Shown here in pieces: positions 33,232 to 44,640 of a DNA stretch of 64,000 bases; the first letter of the stretch is position 1; each line of letters begins with the position of its first letter. The notes below the pieces were generated by a model, which did no database searches, had not been told where the DNA came from, and saw only the letters and a program-made list of their open reading frames with translations. This stretch comes from Aldrovandia affinis (Eukaryota > Chordata > Actinopteri > Notacanthiformes > Halosauridae): assembly GCA_029706075.1 (NCBI GenBank), contig JAINUG010000015.1:5416154-5480153 (forward strand), written 5' to 3'. The position numbers were made by a program, and so were the translations under genes.

Positions 33232-34041
33232 GAACTACATTTGAGTGGAAGCTCACTTTTAGGAACTTTTCCTCTGCAGTTTTCACCTCATTGTAAACTT
33301 CCTCTAAGTGCTAACCATTTACCAATGAAGCAATCTGAGCCAAAGAGAAAATGAACAGGTTTTGATAGGCAATCCCAGAAGGAAAAATATCTGTTCAGTT
33401 AGCTTGATGTGCTTGCTATGAAAATATGGTGTGGGCGCTTGTGGTATTTGTTCTTGATTGGATCTGTCTCTCTCACACCTAAGTGTCTAAGGAGCTCCCT
33501 GCTTTGAACAGCCTCCAAGATGTATTTCATCATTAAAACTATGTGAATGCAATGGAGGTTGAAAATTCTACTTTTTCAAAGCACCCAGGATTGATATCTA
33601 TCAATATACATCCTCGGTAGTAGAATAGTGCCTGTTTTTTCCACTTTGTGATAAGCCAACATATAGACATGCCCATTTATATTTTCCTACTTTCATAGAA
33701 CATTCAGGATGTGATGTAGTGTCGGGCATTTGTGAACATTCTGTCAATATGAGTGGGTGAGAAAACATCCCTGATGTTGAGCTCTCAGACAATGAATATG
33801 AGACAGAGAACTCCCTAGTATGGGCACCAACACCCAGGCAGTATATGCCTTACAGGTCTGCGCTGTGTCTCTCATCAGCAGAGTCTGACACAAACTCAGA
33901 ATCAGGGTCAGATATTGATGCTGCTGCTGCTCCTCCTGCAGCCGTAGCTGGCTAATGTGAAGTTCCAATCAGCAAGCTCATTGTGTACCTATGGTGTTTT
34001 TATTTAGCACATTCTTGTGACAATTCAGAGCTGAAGAAAGG
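33232..34041. other. intronic DNA with a short acidic ORF remnant
   Basis: In one + frame, 33772-33956 is open and encodes an acidic, Ser-rich stretch (DVELSDNEYETENS, then SESDTNSESGSDID in spirit, then Ala/Pro), ending in a TAA. An in-frame stop lies just after an upstream ATG. It looks like an N-terminal transposase-type acidic leader, but I cannot assign it and it lies outside the TTAA element that follows. Confidence 0.35.
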
Positions 34042-34637
34042 TTAACCCCATAACTGTCACTGGCCCTCCGCAGGGCCTTCTACATTGCATAGCATGTTCT
34101 CCTTTAAATATCATGGTTAAATGTACCAAAAATATGGACATTTGTTATATGCATAAATCAGGTGGAATCTTGTCTTTTCAACAATGCATGCCAATGTTGA
34201 TGTCGCAAAAACAATCTGTCCCGATTCAAGGCAGGGTACTCTAGGAGAATAGCTGCTCCTTACCTTTGGTGAAGTCTAAAAGTCCCCAAATATGACAGAT
34301 CATTGATAATGTGGACATCCTGATCACCGTAAGGGTCTAACGAACAAAGGTAGTGATGCTGTTTTTTCACAAGAGCAAGCCAAATCGGGAGAGTTCCAAT
34401 GTTTTCTATGCACTTTGTATCACCAACAACAAAGGTGTCATTCTCCTGGGTGTACGAGATATGTGAGTATGTTTTGTTTACGATCGATGAGTAGCTACTG
34501 GTCAGCTAATAGGCGGAAGTGCTGGCTCTGCCAACAGAAAGCACCTATCAAGTTCACATCCAGTGACGGAGACTGCTTCAATGACTGGCATAACCAAAAT
34601 AACCTATAGCTTTTTCTGTTGCCTGACTAAAGAACAC

Positions 34638-35723
34638 TAACCCTACGGTCTAACAGGGGGCAATACTAGGCAATAAATTGCCCAGTGGGCGTTCACCACG
34701 CTTGACTGGCTTCCTCAAAAATGCTTCCGACGTGCTTACAATTTTTTGGCATGGTAAACGAATAGTTCATCATAGATTTTGAGAATCTTTATTGTAAATA
34801 TTAGTTGGCTAGCAGTATTGTTTCCTTCAATTATGAACCGCAAACTCAAACTCAGAAGGCTTTTTGCAATTACGGCCATATACTTGCGCTGGAAACAGCT
34901 CGCAATTTCTCTCGGTTTCCAAACGTACCCATGCGATAAAGAAATAGCCTTTTAACCAACACAAACATTAAATAAGATGTATGTAGCCCATATAAGTTTA
35001 GCTAGCTATAAATATTTATGCTTTTAGGATTAAATAAAGTATGGGGTACTGCAAACCGCTGTTAAGTTTCTCCTCATTCATGTTGAAGTGTCGGAACTAG
35101 GAACACAATTTTTGCATGGTAAACGAATAGTTCATCATAGATTTTGAGAATCTTTATTATAAATATTAGTTGGCTAGCAGTATTGTTTCCTTCAATTATG
35201 AACCGCAAACTCAAACTCAGAAGGCTTTTTGCAATTACGGCCATATACTTGCGCTGGAAACAGCTCGAAATTTCTCTCCAGTGCGTTTTCCAAACGTTTT
35301 TCCAAACGTACCCATGCGATAAAAAATAGCCTTTTAACCAACACAAACATTAAATAAGATGTATGTAGGCCATATAAGTTTAGCTAGCTATAAATATTTA
35401 TGCTTTTAGGATTAAATAAAGTATGGGTACTGCAGACCGCTGTTAACAGTTTCTCCTCACTCATGTTGAAGTGTCAGAACTAGGAACAAAATTTCGGTGT
35501 TGTGTTGGTTTCCGCGTGGAAGGTAAAAAGAGCAAGACATGAATTTGATTGGCTCTTCCCGGGCAACATTGCCCGAAAGTTCAGAATTTTCAACTTTTCT
35601 GGGACACCGAAATGCCCACAAATCGGGCAATGGGTCAGGCACCGAAGTCGCTCACTCTCATAGAGAATCAATGCATTTCCGGCAACTAGTTGCCGAATCG
35701 CCCGCTGTTAGACCGTAGGGTTA
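34638..35723. mobile_element. inverted-repeat DNA element nested in the piggyBac-like element
   Basis: The ends TAACCCTACGGTCTAACAG (about 34638-34656) and the mirrored 35705-35723 are identical over about 19 bases. The repeats then diverge but keep a GGGCxAT...GCAAxxxxTTGCC palindrome just inside both ends. ACT, or TA depending on where the end is drawn, flanks both sides, so a 3-bp (PIF/Harbinger-like) or TA target is possible. No transposase was found. Confidence 0.75.
34749..35494. repeat. 365-bp direct tandem duplication inside the nested element
   Basis: Unit 1 begins GCATGGTAAACGAATAG at 34749 and unit 2 begins with the same sequence at 35114, an offset of 365 bases. Both run through the ATGAACCGCAAACTC, CCTTTTAACCAACAC and GTGTCxGAACTAGGAACA blocks with only scattered differences and a small extra CCAGTGCGTTT-type insertion in unit 2. 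Confidence 0.95.
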
Positions 35724-36660
35724 CTGATACTGTAAATAGTTTTGTGCAATGAGGGTAGACAATTGCCAGAAGTTCAATTTTGTCTTGGCTAAACAAATGT
35801 GTTATATTATTTATTTATTATATATTATTATAATAATTATATATTTTTTATATTCGTGCAATATTTTTATATATTTAATTTATTTTGCTAATATATTTTT
35901 ATATTTATTTATATATTTATATATTTATTTTGCTTTATTTTTTTTAAGTTGATCATGGTAAAGCCTGCCAGTTACTTGTTTACCATTGAGGGGGAAAACT
36001 TGTTGCTGTCCAATTCTTTGGTTTGACTTTGGTGTGTGTGTCTCACAAACAAAAAACGTGTTGTAATGTGATTCTCAGTGTCACAGAAGTGAATTGGGCC
36101 ACTTGGAGACATTCAGAGGCTATTTGAGCCATCACATTAGTATCTGTTTTGTGAGCAAAATAACGATCCATAATGGTTTGGGTGATAAAAACAGGTTTTA
36201 TAGTCATAAAAACATTTTAGTATGTTTTCCAGTGTCACGGAAGTGAATGGAATTCATTGGGCCAATTTGGCCACCTTGGATAGGTTTTGGGACACTTGGA
36301 GACCACCGGTGACACCACTCACAAAAAGGCCTCTAGTTAGTTGACATATCGTACGAGGCATGCACAAGAATCCACAGGTGTATCATGAAATGTGACTCAT
36401 TTATTGCTTTTCAAACATGAGTATCTACACAAGAAAACTATACAACGCCTACTTTATTCTATGTTTGATCTTCGGTCTTTTTGAATATTTTATGTCCACA
36501 TGCACACCCAGATAAACTACAATGTGCTTCCTTTCAAATTATACCAAATTTAGGCATGGGGCCATCACAGTTCTTGAGCTATGAACTCTTATATTTGGTT
36601 ATCTATTTGGTCCAAATAGATGTGAATGCCAAAAATAGGGGGTGACAGTTAAGGGGTTAA

Positions 36661-36776
36661 TAGTATTTTCCACAACTCTCTCCTCTTGTATTGGCTCCTG
36701 TTACAGTTAAGGTTAAGTTTTTCCTCATCGAATGCCCGACAATTTTAAAAATGGTTTAAACATTAAAATATTAAAA

Positions 36777-36827
<51 letters not shown>

Positions 36828-36940
36828 CATCATCATTATTATTTTCACCAGCATAGATGTTGTTTTCATTTATTTTCCACCAAATGAACTAGTTCCATAA
36901 AAGCTATGCAGCTGTATACCATACAGTGCAGTGGTCCTGA
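36661..36940. repeat. intronic DNA with an (ATT)n microsatellite
   Basis: The repeat itself runs from about 36777 to 36844, with CATCAT interruptions near its end. The remainder shows nothing recognised. Confidence 0.9.
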
Positions 36941-37076
36941 GGCCAAAGATGTACAAAGATTCTAAGAGTAGGAGTGCTGATCTAGGATCAGTTTAGCCTT
37001 TTAGCTCATAATGGATATGGACAGGGGCCACCTGATCCTAGATCAGCACTACTCTTAGAATCTTGTACATACGGCC
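36941..37076. mobile_element. 136-bp palindromic MITE
   Basis: The left arm has ATTCTAAGAGTAG and GTGCTGATCTAGGATCAG; the right arm has their reverse complements in mirrored order, ending CTTGTACATACGGCCCC. The ~30-base centre is unpaired. It is a fold-back element of a type frequent in teleost introns. No transposase and no clear target duplication. Confidence 0.8.
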
Positions 37077-37389
37077 CCAGAACATAACTCATCTGAACTG
37101 ACACAAGGCCTAAATCTCCACTATCTCAGAAAGGCTGGGGCTTGATAAATAATAATATTGTATACAAGCACAGCACTTTGGTAACCAGACAACTTGCTTT
37201 TCATCCATTGAAAATGAACAATCAGCAGATTTGTCAGCAGAGGGGTTTGAATGCCATTATTTTGGTTTAAGAGAGAGGTGTAGCACGGCAATGGGGTTTT
37301 TATATGTGATATAGGTCAGAACCATGTATGGTTAAAGGTGACAGACTCAGACTGAGGCAAAATTCGACCTCAAATGGTTAACTGTCCAC

Positions 37390-37475
37390 AACATTTTTCA
37401 ATGGTCACCTCAGTCTCCAGACTTGAACCTGATCGAAAGTTTGTGGTATGATTTGAAGAGGGCAGTCAACAAGCC
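37390..37475 (+). pseudogene. fragment of a Tc1-like transposase C-terminus
   Basis: One frame reads FQWSPQSPDLNLIESLW then YDLKRAVNK. This resembles the conserved stretch around the catalytic Glu of Tc1 transposases (the Pro of the usual NPIE is Leu here). Nothing recognisable remains on either side and no inverted repeats were found. It is a small relic. Confidence 0.6.
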
Positions 37476-38814
37476 CCAAGCAGTGCCCCTGCTTGGAGAA
37501 GGAAGATCTGGTGTTTTCCCAAGCATGCTCATGATGGTACACTGGTCAAAAGACAGCACTGATCATACCATTTGTTTCAAAGGGTAACTAAAATGGAACA
37601 TGAAGTCATCCATGGAGAAGAACAATAGCTTTTATTAGCACGCCAAAGTAATTTGGAAATGATTGTATATACAGTATGTCCTATACTATTGATCATTATG
37701 TGATTCACAGGCTAACCTGAAGAAGATTGCATACATTCACAGAACTGAACACAGAAAGATGCAGATTTTTTGAGTTTGCTTTCTACTTTCTGCTTAAGAA
37801 AGGAGCAAGCACTTGAACATTATTCCGGAGAGAGAAAAAATAGACAATGCTTTGATTTTTTTTTTATAGGTGGAATCTACAAAAAAGTTGGTTGCTTGTA
37901 TCTACTTTGCATTCATTATTTAAAGGGTATTGGTTTTATGCGCCCATGGGGCTACTGGCATTACCAGCACTGTAGAATATCAAGTAATTGCTTCCCTTCC
38001 AGGATTCACAGTGAACAAGGGCCAGTGCTACAAAATGTACAAAACTGAAGGAAGAAAATAATTAAAAAAGTAGCATTTTGAGATTTTGGGGCAATGGAAA
38101 ACAAGATAGTACTTGTGTACAAATTACAAATGTAATTGTGTAATTACTTCACAACCCCATTTTAAGGCTTTAATGTTATACCAAGATCAACTTACTCTTT
38201 CCGACAGGAACAAATGCTGGGGTGGGGGAATCCGGATGGATCAGCCTTGACCAGCTGTATCTCCTGATCACGATCATCCAGGTTCAGCATTCTCGCTGTA
38301 ACCTGATCTCCCATAGGACAGTTCCATTAGTGGAAACCTTCGCTGTATTCAAAAGGGGTGAGGTCAATTGCCAATTGATTTCAGATGGATTCACCCTTGA
38401 GTAATATGAGATCAGATTCATCTGGCCTTCAGGGCTTGAAAATGAGGTTTCCTCTCGGGTGGCTCTACGGTTTCTGTCCGTATGAAAGGACAGTCTGACA
38501 TTTTGTCTAATGTGCCTCTGCTGTAGATGGAGGTAACCAGAGCTACTGGACCGTGACAAACCAACAAGGTGGATAGGTTGTAAGACAATGTTTGTCTGCT
38601 GTTATGAATCTTCATGGAGTGTCCCCCCCTAGAGCTCTAACAAAAGGTAAAAATAGAATAGAATGTGTTATATCTATAGGCTCCATTTGGTCTGCATATG
38701 AAACATTGCAAGACTACTGTTGTCTTATGGATATAGTTATGATTTTGTTTATGTGCAACTGAACTGAACACTATTTCCTCATACAGCTTGCAAACACCAT
38801 ATTTGGACAAGATA
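37476..38814. other. intronic DNA, nothing recognised
   Basis: AT-rich. No domain, no element ends. Confidence 0.5.
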
Positions 38815-38822
38815 TATTACTG

Positions 38823-38959
38823 CAGGGGTCCCCACCCTTGGTCCCAGAGAACCACAGTATCTGCTGGGAACATTGTTACTGAGAACATCATTGATTTTAA
38901 GGTGAAAACAATAACCAGCAGACTCTGTGTCTCTCTAGGACCAGGGTTCCTGACCCCTG
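38823..38959. mobile_element. 137-bp hAT-type MITE with perfect 8-bp target duplication
   Basis: The ends are CAGGGGTCCCC and GACCCCTG, with extended palindromic similarity (CTTGGTCCCAGAGA against TCTCTAGGACCAGG). TATTACTG flanks it exactly on both sides (38815-38822 and 38960-38967). The 8-bp duplication and CAGGGG ends are the hAT signature. It is non-coding. Confidence 0.93.
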
Positions 38960-38967
38960 TATTACTG

Positions 38968-39720
38968 TATCCAGTGACGCTTCACTTATTGTACCTATTT
39001 AAAGACACATTTTACCCCTTTGCTAACTATAGTTGAATTCCAAGGCAACCAACAGGTCCGTCATTTGTGCTCACTCATGGACAACACAGTTGAATGGATT
39101 TCACAGCTGAAGTTTTACTATCCATACTGCTAAATATATAATCAACAACCTGAAAACTTGATGAGGTAATTAGCTTGTGATAAACATCAGGCTTCTGAAA
39201 TGCCATTTGCCTGAGGGGGAAAACAAGATTTAATTTGGCATTGTAGCCTACCTTGCCAATTATTCTGTTGAAAGACTGTCATCTTATTTGTATAACGTTT
39301 TTTAAATTGTGAATTATCCTCGGGGAATGATATTTTCCACTTTTGTTTAAATGTAATCATGTGCTATTGAAGTCTTTGGGGTTTTAGCTCCTTTGTCTGT
39401 CATTCCTGGGGAGTGACACGACTCCAGATCTAATGCTGCCTTCTTTCATTAGGGAAAGATTAGGGAAATTATTTCCTGACCCCAGGAAAAGGTGGTCGAG
39501 AGGCACTCCAGGAAAAAAAACAAAGAGCGCGAGAGAAACAAATGGAGGCTTATAAATGACATTATACCATTATTTCAATGTATAACTATAGACACGATTT
39601 GGTGGCTGGAGGGATGAAAATTATGTTCATGTAATTACACAACCAATTAAAATAAAAACACTATTTTCACATTACTGCGATATTTAAATGATGAATTCAC
39701 ATTTGTTATTTTAGACATTT
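38968..39720. other. intronic DNA, nothing recognised
   Basis: No coding or element boundary seen. Confidence 0.45.
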
Positions 39721-40770
39721 AGGGCTGTAGTTTATTTGGCAAAGTGCAATGCGCAGACGGTAGTGTTAATCCAGGATTAAGGTACATTAAGGTCCAGATA
39801 ATGTCCAATCTGGTAGTTTTGTGACAAGAGACGGTAATTTACATGCAGTGCAGTTGTAAAAGTGGTTGGTTTAAGAAGAATAAATTACCTGTGGGTTTGG
39901 TTCATTTTGGCCAATCATCACATCATCAGTTTTTTTCCCCTTTTAATACCTTTGCCGGAACAAACTGGCAATTTTGTCATGTCCGATGAAGAGGTTTGGC
40001 TTCATTTTGGACACCATCAATCATCAAGATGACCCTCAGAGGTATCACTGTTAGAAGGATTTTTTTTTTTTTTAAGTTTGCATTGGTTGTTATAAAGTCA
40101 TGAGACTTGCTATCACTGTAATAAAAAACATAATTTCGGTAATACTAAACTAAACTAACATGTGCTTTTGATTTTGTCAGTAGGAAACTGGTTTAGTTGT
40201 CCGGGAGGGGGAGGAAGAAGAGGGAGACGTGTGGTGCACATTAGTTTAGTTTAGTTTGTCAATTGATGCACTTGTGATGCTCCACAAAGGGTGACCAGAT
40301 GTCTGCCATAGTGTGGGACAGTCCTGCATCTTAGCCTGTTGTTCTTTTGTGGCCCACAACAACGGACGTTGTCCCGCATTTGAACAAAATAATAACCCAA
40401 CAGATATTATTTTATTAATATTGCATTGCTGCATGGTACACCATCCAGTTATGTACTCCATTTTATTGTAGTGAACGTTTAATATTTAACATAACAGAAA
40501 CCACTGTGCATACAGACATGCATATCTTTATCTAGAAAAACCTGTATCTTACAAAATTTGATGTGTGTACAGATCTCTCTCTGACTCAAGTGCATCGAAC
40601 CACTCCTTACAAGTGTGAAACTCATGCTTTGATCTGCTTAGTTGAAAATAGATTTCAAATAGCACAAAACTACCAAGCTGGGCAGAGGCGAGAAATGTTC
40701 CAATTGGGGAAGAACAGAACGAGCAATTACAATGCCATCCAGGTATGTTTTCGCTACCGTCCTCACCAAA
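39721..40770. repeat. dispersed repeat, copy 1 of a local pair
   Basis: It shares many blocks, in order, with 43255-44640: GGCTxTAGTTTA, CACAATGCGCA-like, CTAATCCAGGAT-like, TTTTAATACC, GAGACTTGCT, AATACTAAACTA, GATGxxCCxCAxAGGG, TTGTAGTGAAxGTTTA, ACAGAAACCA, CATxGAACCxCTCCTTA and CTGGGCAGAGG. Divergence and many indels show it is old. The family is not known to me. A DNA-transposon origin is likely, because AATACTAAACTAAACTA and GTTTAGTTTAGTTT occur inside in opposite orientation. Confidence 0.7.
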
Positions 40771-43254
40771 GTATTGTGGAAGGGAAGACATATGGCTCAT
40801 TTAGAATACAATTGCACACAGCGTGTTAGGTTTAGTTAACGGTGGGGCATGAAATGTGCTCATTTGCAGACTAAAATTGCAGTCCTTTATTTTTATTTTG
40901 TATCTCCTTCCCATAACTCTTTTTCTTTCCTGGCCAGTATTTTCCTTAGGTCTGCATTTTTATTTTTTCCTCAACTAATGGGTGAAATAAAGTATGTAGA
41001 GCTGAGGTTTGCTGGGCCACTGTGTATTGGGTGAGGAATGACAATGGCACAGACCACACACTATCTGCAGGCTTTTTCTCACCTAACAGTACTATCAATG
41101 GCTCCAAAGGGATAAATGAGTTAGATTTATTGCCAGCCCCTGCAATGCGTGTCTCCTGCAAAAATCATTTTGTCTCACCTCCTGTCATACAAATGATCTA
41201 CAGGCTTGGCTGCCTGATGAATTATTTCCGGGACTGTAACGAGCCCCTACTGGCGCATTGTTTTAAATAAGTCACACATGCTCCCCTGTTTGTTTTTTGC
41301 ATTTTTGTTGTGTTTTCATGTGAAGCAGGAGGAACTGATGATTTTCTTTTCATTCAGGCTTTGAAAACAAATTACATTTGAGAGTGACAGCCCTGTAGTG
41401 TTACGAGGGGCTCGGGACAGAAATATTCAAGACAGCTGACAAGATTTGCCAGTGAGATCAACCTTATTTTTTCCCACATGGACTTGAACTTAATTTGGTG
41501 TGGGGTAGCTTTCCCAGAGCGTATCACTTTCTGTACTGTTTTCTGGGCTGTTCACTTTCAGTTTATCCTTGCACACATTCCCCCCCTCTGCAAGGATGTC
41601 CCTAGTTTCTCGTCTCTGTAATAAGTAGCCCATTTAATGGTTGACAGTTTCATTGGATTGTCGGAAGTCCAGAACAAGTTGTCAAATTGTTATCATTTCA
41701 AGTTACCCCAGATGAGGGCATGCGCGAAGCAAATAAATACTAAGAATGTTGAGAGGGGTAGGAGAGAAGCACAGTCAGTAAGGAGGATGGGGAAATGAGA
41801 ATACCCATCAGCTCTCTGATGGCAAGTGTGTCCTTCCTTGTAACAGAATCACGGTTGCAGTCTTCAACATTATCGCTAAAACCAACAGACTAAAACCAAA
41901 AGTACTAAAGACCTGTGTAGTATTGTTAAAGTTCTGTCTAAACAAATCCTTTATTATTTTGCATTTCATTAATGTCCATTTGAGTAAATTAATAGCAATT
42001 AGAAGAGTATTCTTGAAAGGACATTTCAGGTGTGAGTACACTTTTGCCAAGAAAATTGGCTGAAAAGCATTACAGTTATTCTGAACTGTGTAGGAAAAGG
42101 TAGTATTTTTATACAGAAGTGTTTTGTCATCGGCAGGAAGTCTGTGATCTCTTAGATGGCCGGTGCGTTTTTTTTTTCAGTTCACAATGCTGTTGAAACG
42201 CAGTGGTCTCTGTTAATGCTTTGCCTGTTTCCCTTTGTGATGAAAGACTGCTTTGTTCAAAAAACACTCACTGTAAGTTAGGATTGCACATGCTTCCTGC
42301 TGGGGAACCTGAAGGAAAATAATGCACGGATAAAAAAAAAAAAATGAAAACGCTCCATCAGTCTCAGGCAACTTAGTTTGTTTTAATTGTAAAAAAAAGA
42401 ATAACGGGCACAGAAGCTGAAGATAAAGGATCCCGTCCTTCCTGCTTATCAAGACAGATTAAGACAACTGTTATAGCTGGAGTTTCTTCTGAAGAAGAAA
42501 TAGCATATTGCCACTGCGTTAAAATATGGCTGAGAAAGGTCTTTAGGATCAGTCGTCTGGTGTATATATAGATATTTAAAGAACTTGTTGCAAAGCTAGG
42601 CCGGAAGCCAGTGTCTGTGTTCTGTTGTTTTCAAGAAAGTGGACACTGCAGGCAGTCTTTGACCTACAAAATCTTAAGAAAGCTTTTTCATGTTTCTTTT
42701 GAGTCAAAACATCACCTTAGCTTCACTCTCACCAGACTATGCAACAAGATCTGTACACACAGAATTCAAAGCACCAATGCAACTTTATTGTACTCACGTA
42801 GATGGTTATACGCTGGATGTTGGATTTGCACATTTTGCACATCAGACCCTTTACAGCCCCTGACAGGGCCCAGGTGTCAATTAAAACACTGAATTCATAA
42901 TTCACATCCTCTTCCTGTCCTGGAGAGAAAGCGGCTTCCAGAACACTTCCGTGGTCTTGCTCAGTTTACCATGACTGATTAGAAGTCTTTTATGCTAGAA
43001 GTGCAAGCCTCCTCTTTGTCATAATTCAGTTAACTTCAGATTGTACGCGAAGGTCATTGAAGCTTCCATGGAGAACAGGATTGACAGCAAATTTTGTATC
43101 CGTTGTGTGCAAAGCTGTTTTGGATGTCTGGATGTCAGTATGCTTCATCAGGCCTAAAGCTCCCATCACGTCATTTATGATACATCAAACACTTTCCTAC
43201 TATTCACCTCTTTGGAACATGGAGCATCATTTCAATAAAGTTAAGGCAGTAGAC
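40771..43254. other. intronic DNA, nothing recognised
   Basis: AT-rich with scattered short open frames. None has a recognisable domain. Confidence 0.5.
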
Positions 43255-44640
43255 TTTGGGCTATAGTTTAGTTGTCAAAGCACAATGCGCACTCTGTAGC
43301 GCTAATCCAGGATGGAGGTGCATTAAGGTGTGCCCTTGTGTATTTTGGTAGTTATGCGCTGAGACGGTAGTGTAACTGCAGCACAGTTGTAAAAGTGGTT
43401 GGTCTAAGAACAATAAATCACCTGCAGGTGTGGTGAGGGTTTGGTTAATTATGGCTAATCAGATCATTGGCTTTTCCTTTTAATACCTAATACTGGCAAT
43501 TATAGGTTCTTCATACCTAATGAAGAGCAAGCGCCGTGGCTTGCAAAGACCAAGTTGTGAGACTTGCTTTCACTACAACAAAATGAAGTGCATAACTGGA
43601 CGGCGTATCATACGGCAATACTAAACTAGTAGGAGGAAGAGGGAAAGGCGTGGCGCCGATCGATAGTTTAGTTTGTGTATTTTTGTGTTTAAAATGTGTT
43701 TATGAACTATGTTTCATTGATGCGGTTGTGATGGTCCGCATAGGGCGACCAGTTGTCCCACATCGACAGACATTGTACTGCATAATAAAATATTTTTGCT
43801 GTTATTATTTTATGAATGAATAAATTGTTCATTCATTTACCTCCACTAAACAATATAATCGCCCCTGTGTCAATAAATGTCATTTCAGAATTCTCTCACT
43901 GTTATTTTGACTATTCCCACATTATAAATAAAGCCAGAAGGCAGAATAAAGCGGACATAAAATACAGTTATGATACCCTGCCCCACAGCTCAACAGTATC
44001 ATCAGCAATCATATCCAACCTCTGCAATCGCTCAGGGCATTTGCCGATGATACACCCGCCACAGTCTACATTATATTGTAGTGAATGTTTAGTATTTAGC
44101 CTAACGTGACAGAAACCAGTGCACATACATACATACATGTATTTATTTGAAAAAATACATAATTTGACGGGTGTGGAGATGGTCCCTCTCGTTCAACTGC
44201 ATTGAACCGCTCCTTATAAGTGCAAAGCTCAAAATACAGATTGTATTTTCAAATAGTAGTTTATTGAATGATTTGCCCCAGAGCGAGGTGAAATACAGAA
44301 CATCCACTGAACAGTCTTATGTGATAGGGCAGATATGCAATAAATACCCCATCTGTTCATATGTGCCTATTAAGAATGTCACCAAACTAGCACAAACACC
44401 CTGCTTTTGAGTTCAGAGGTGATCTGTGTGGACAAAAATGCAGACAAATGATCACATACACAACTACATACAGCGCCTAATGTTTTATTGACACACCCTC
44501 CTTTGCACTGCCCAACCCATGTTGATGCAAAAGCCTTTATTGCCGACTACAAAACTACTAAACTGGGCAGAGGAGAAATATTCCTTTTGTGGCGAAAATA
44601 GCAATTACACTACTGTCCAGGCGCTACTGTCCACCCCTAA
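43255..44640. repeat. dispersed repeat, copy 2 of a local pair
   Basis: Same order of blocks as 39721-40770, in the same orientation, with extra insertions (for example around 43800-44040). It starts near GGGCTATAGTTTA and ends near CTACTGTCCACC. It could be a second insertion of one family or an old tandem segment duplication of about 3.5 kb spacing. Confidence 0.7.

Larger units (their letters stand above)
34042..36660. mobile_element. piggyBac-like element with TTAA ends, no transposase seen
   Basis: The left end TTAACCCCATAACTGTCAC (34042-34060) and the inverted right end TTAACCCCTTAACTGTCAC (36642-36660) match at 18 of 19 positions. Both start with the TTAA that piggyBac transposons duplicate. 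Without the second element nested at 34638-35723 the body is about 1.5 kb. It holds internally repeated GTGTCACxGAAGTGAAT segments (near 36078 and 36232) but no recognisable transposase, so it is non-autonomous. Confidence 0.8.
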
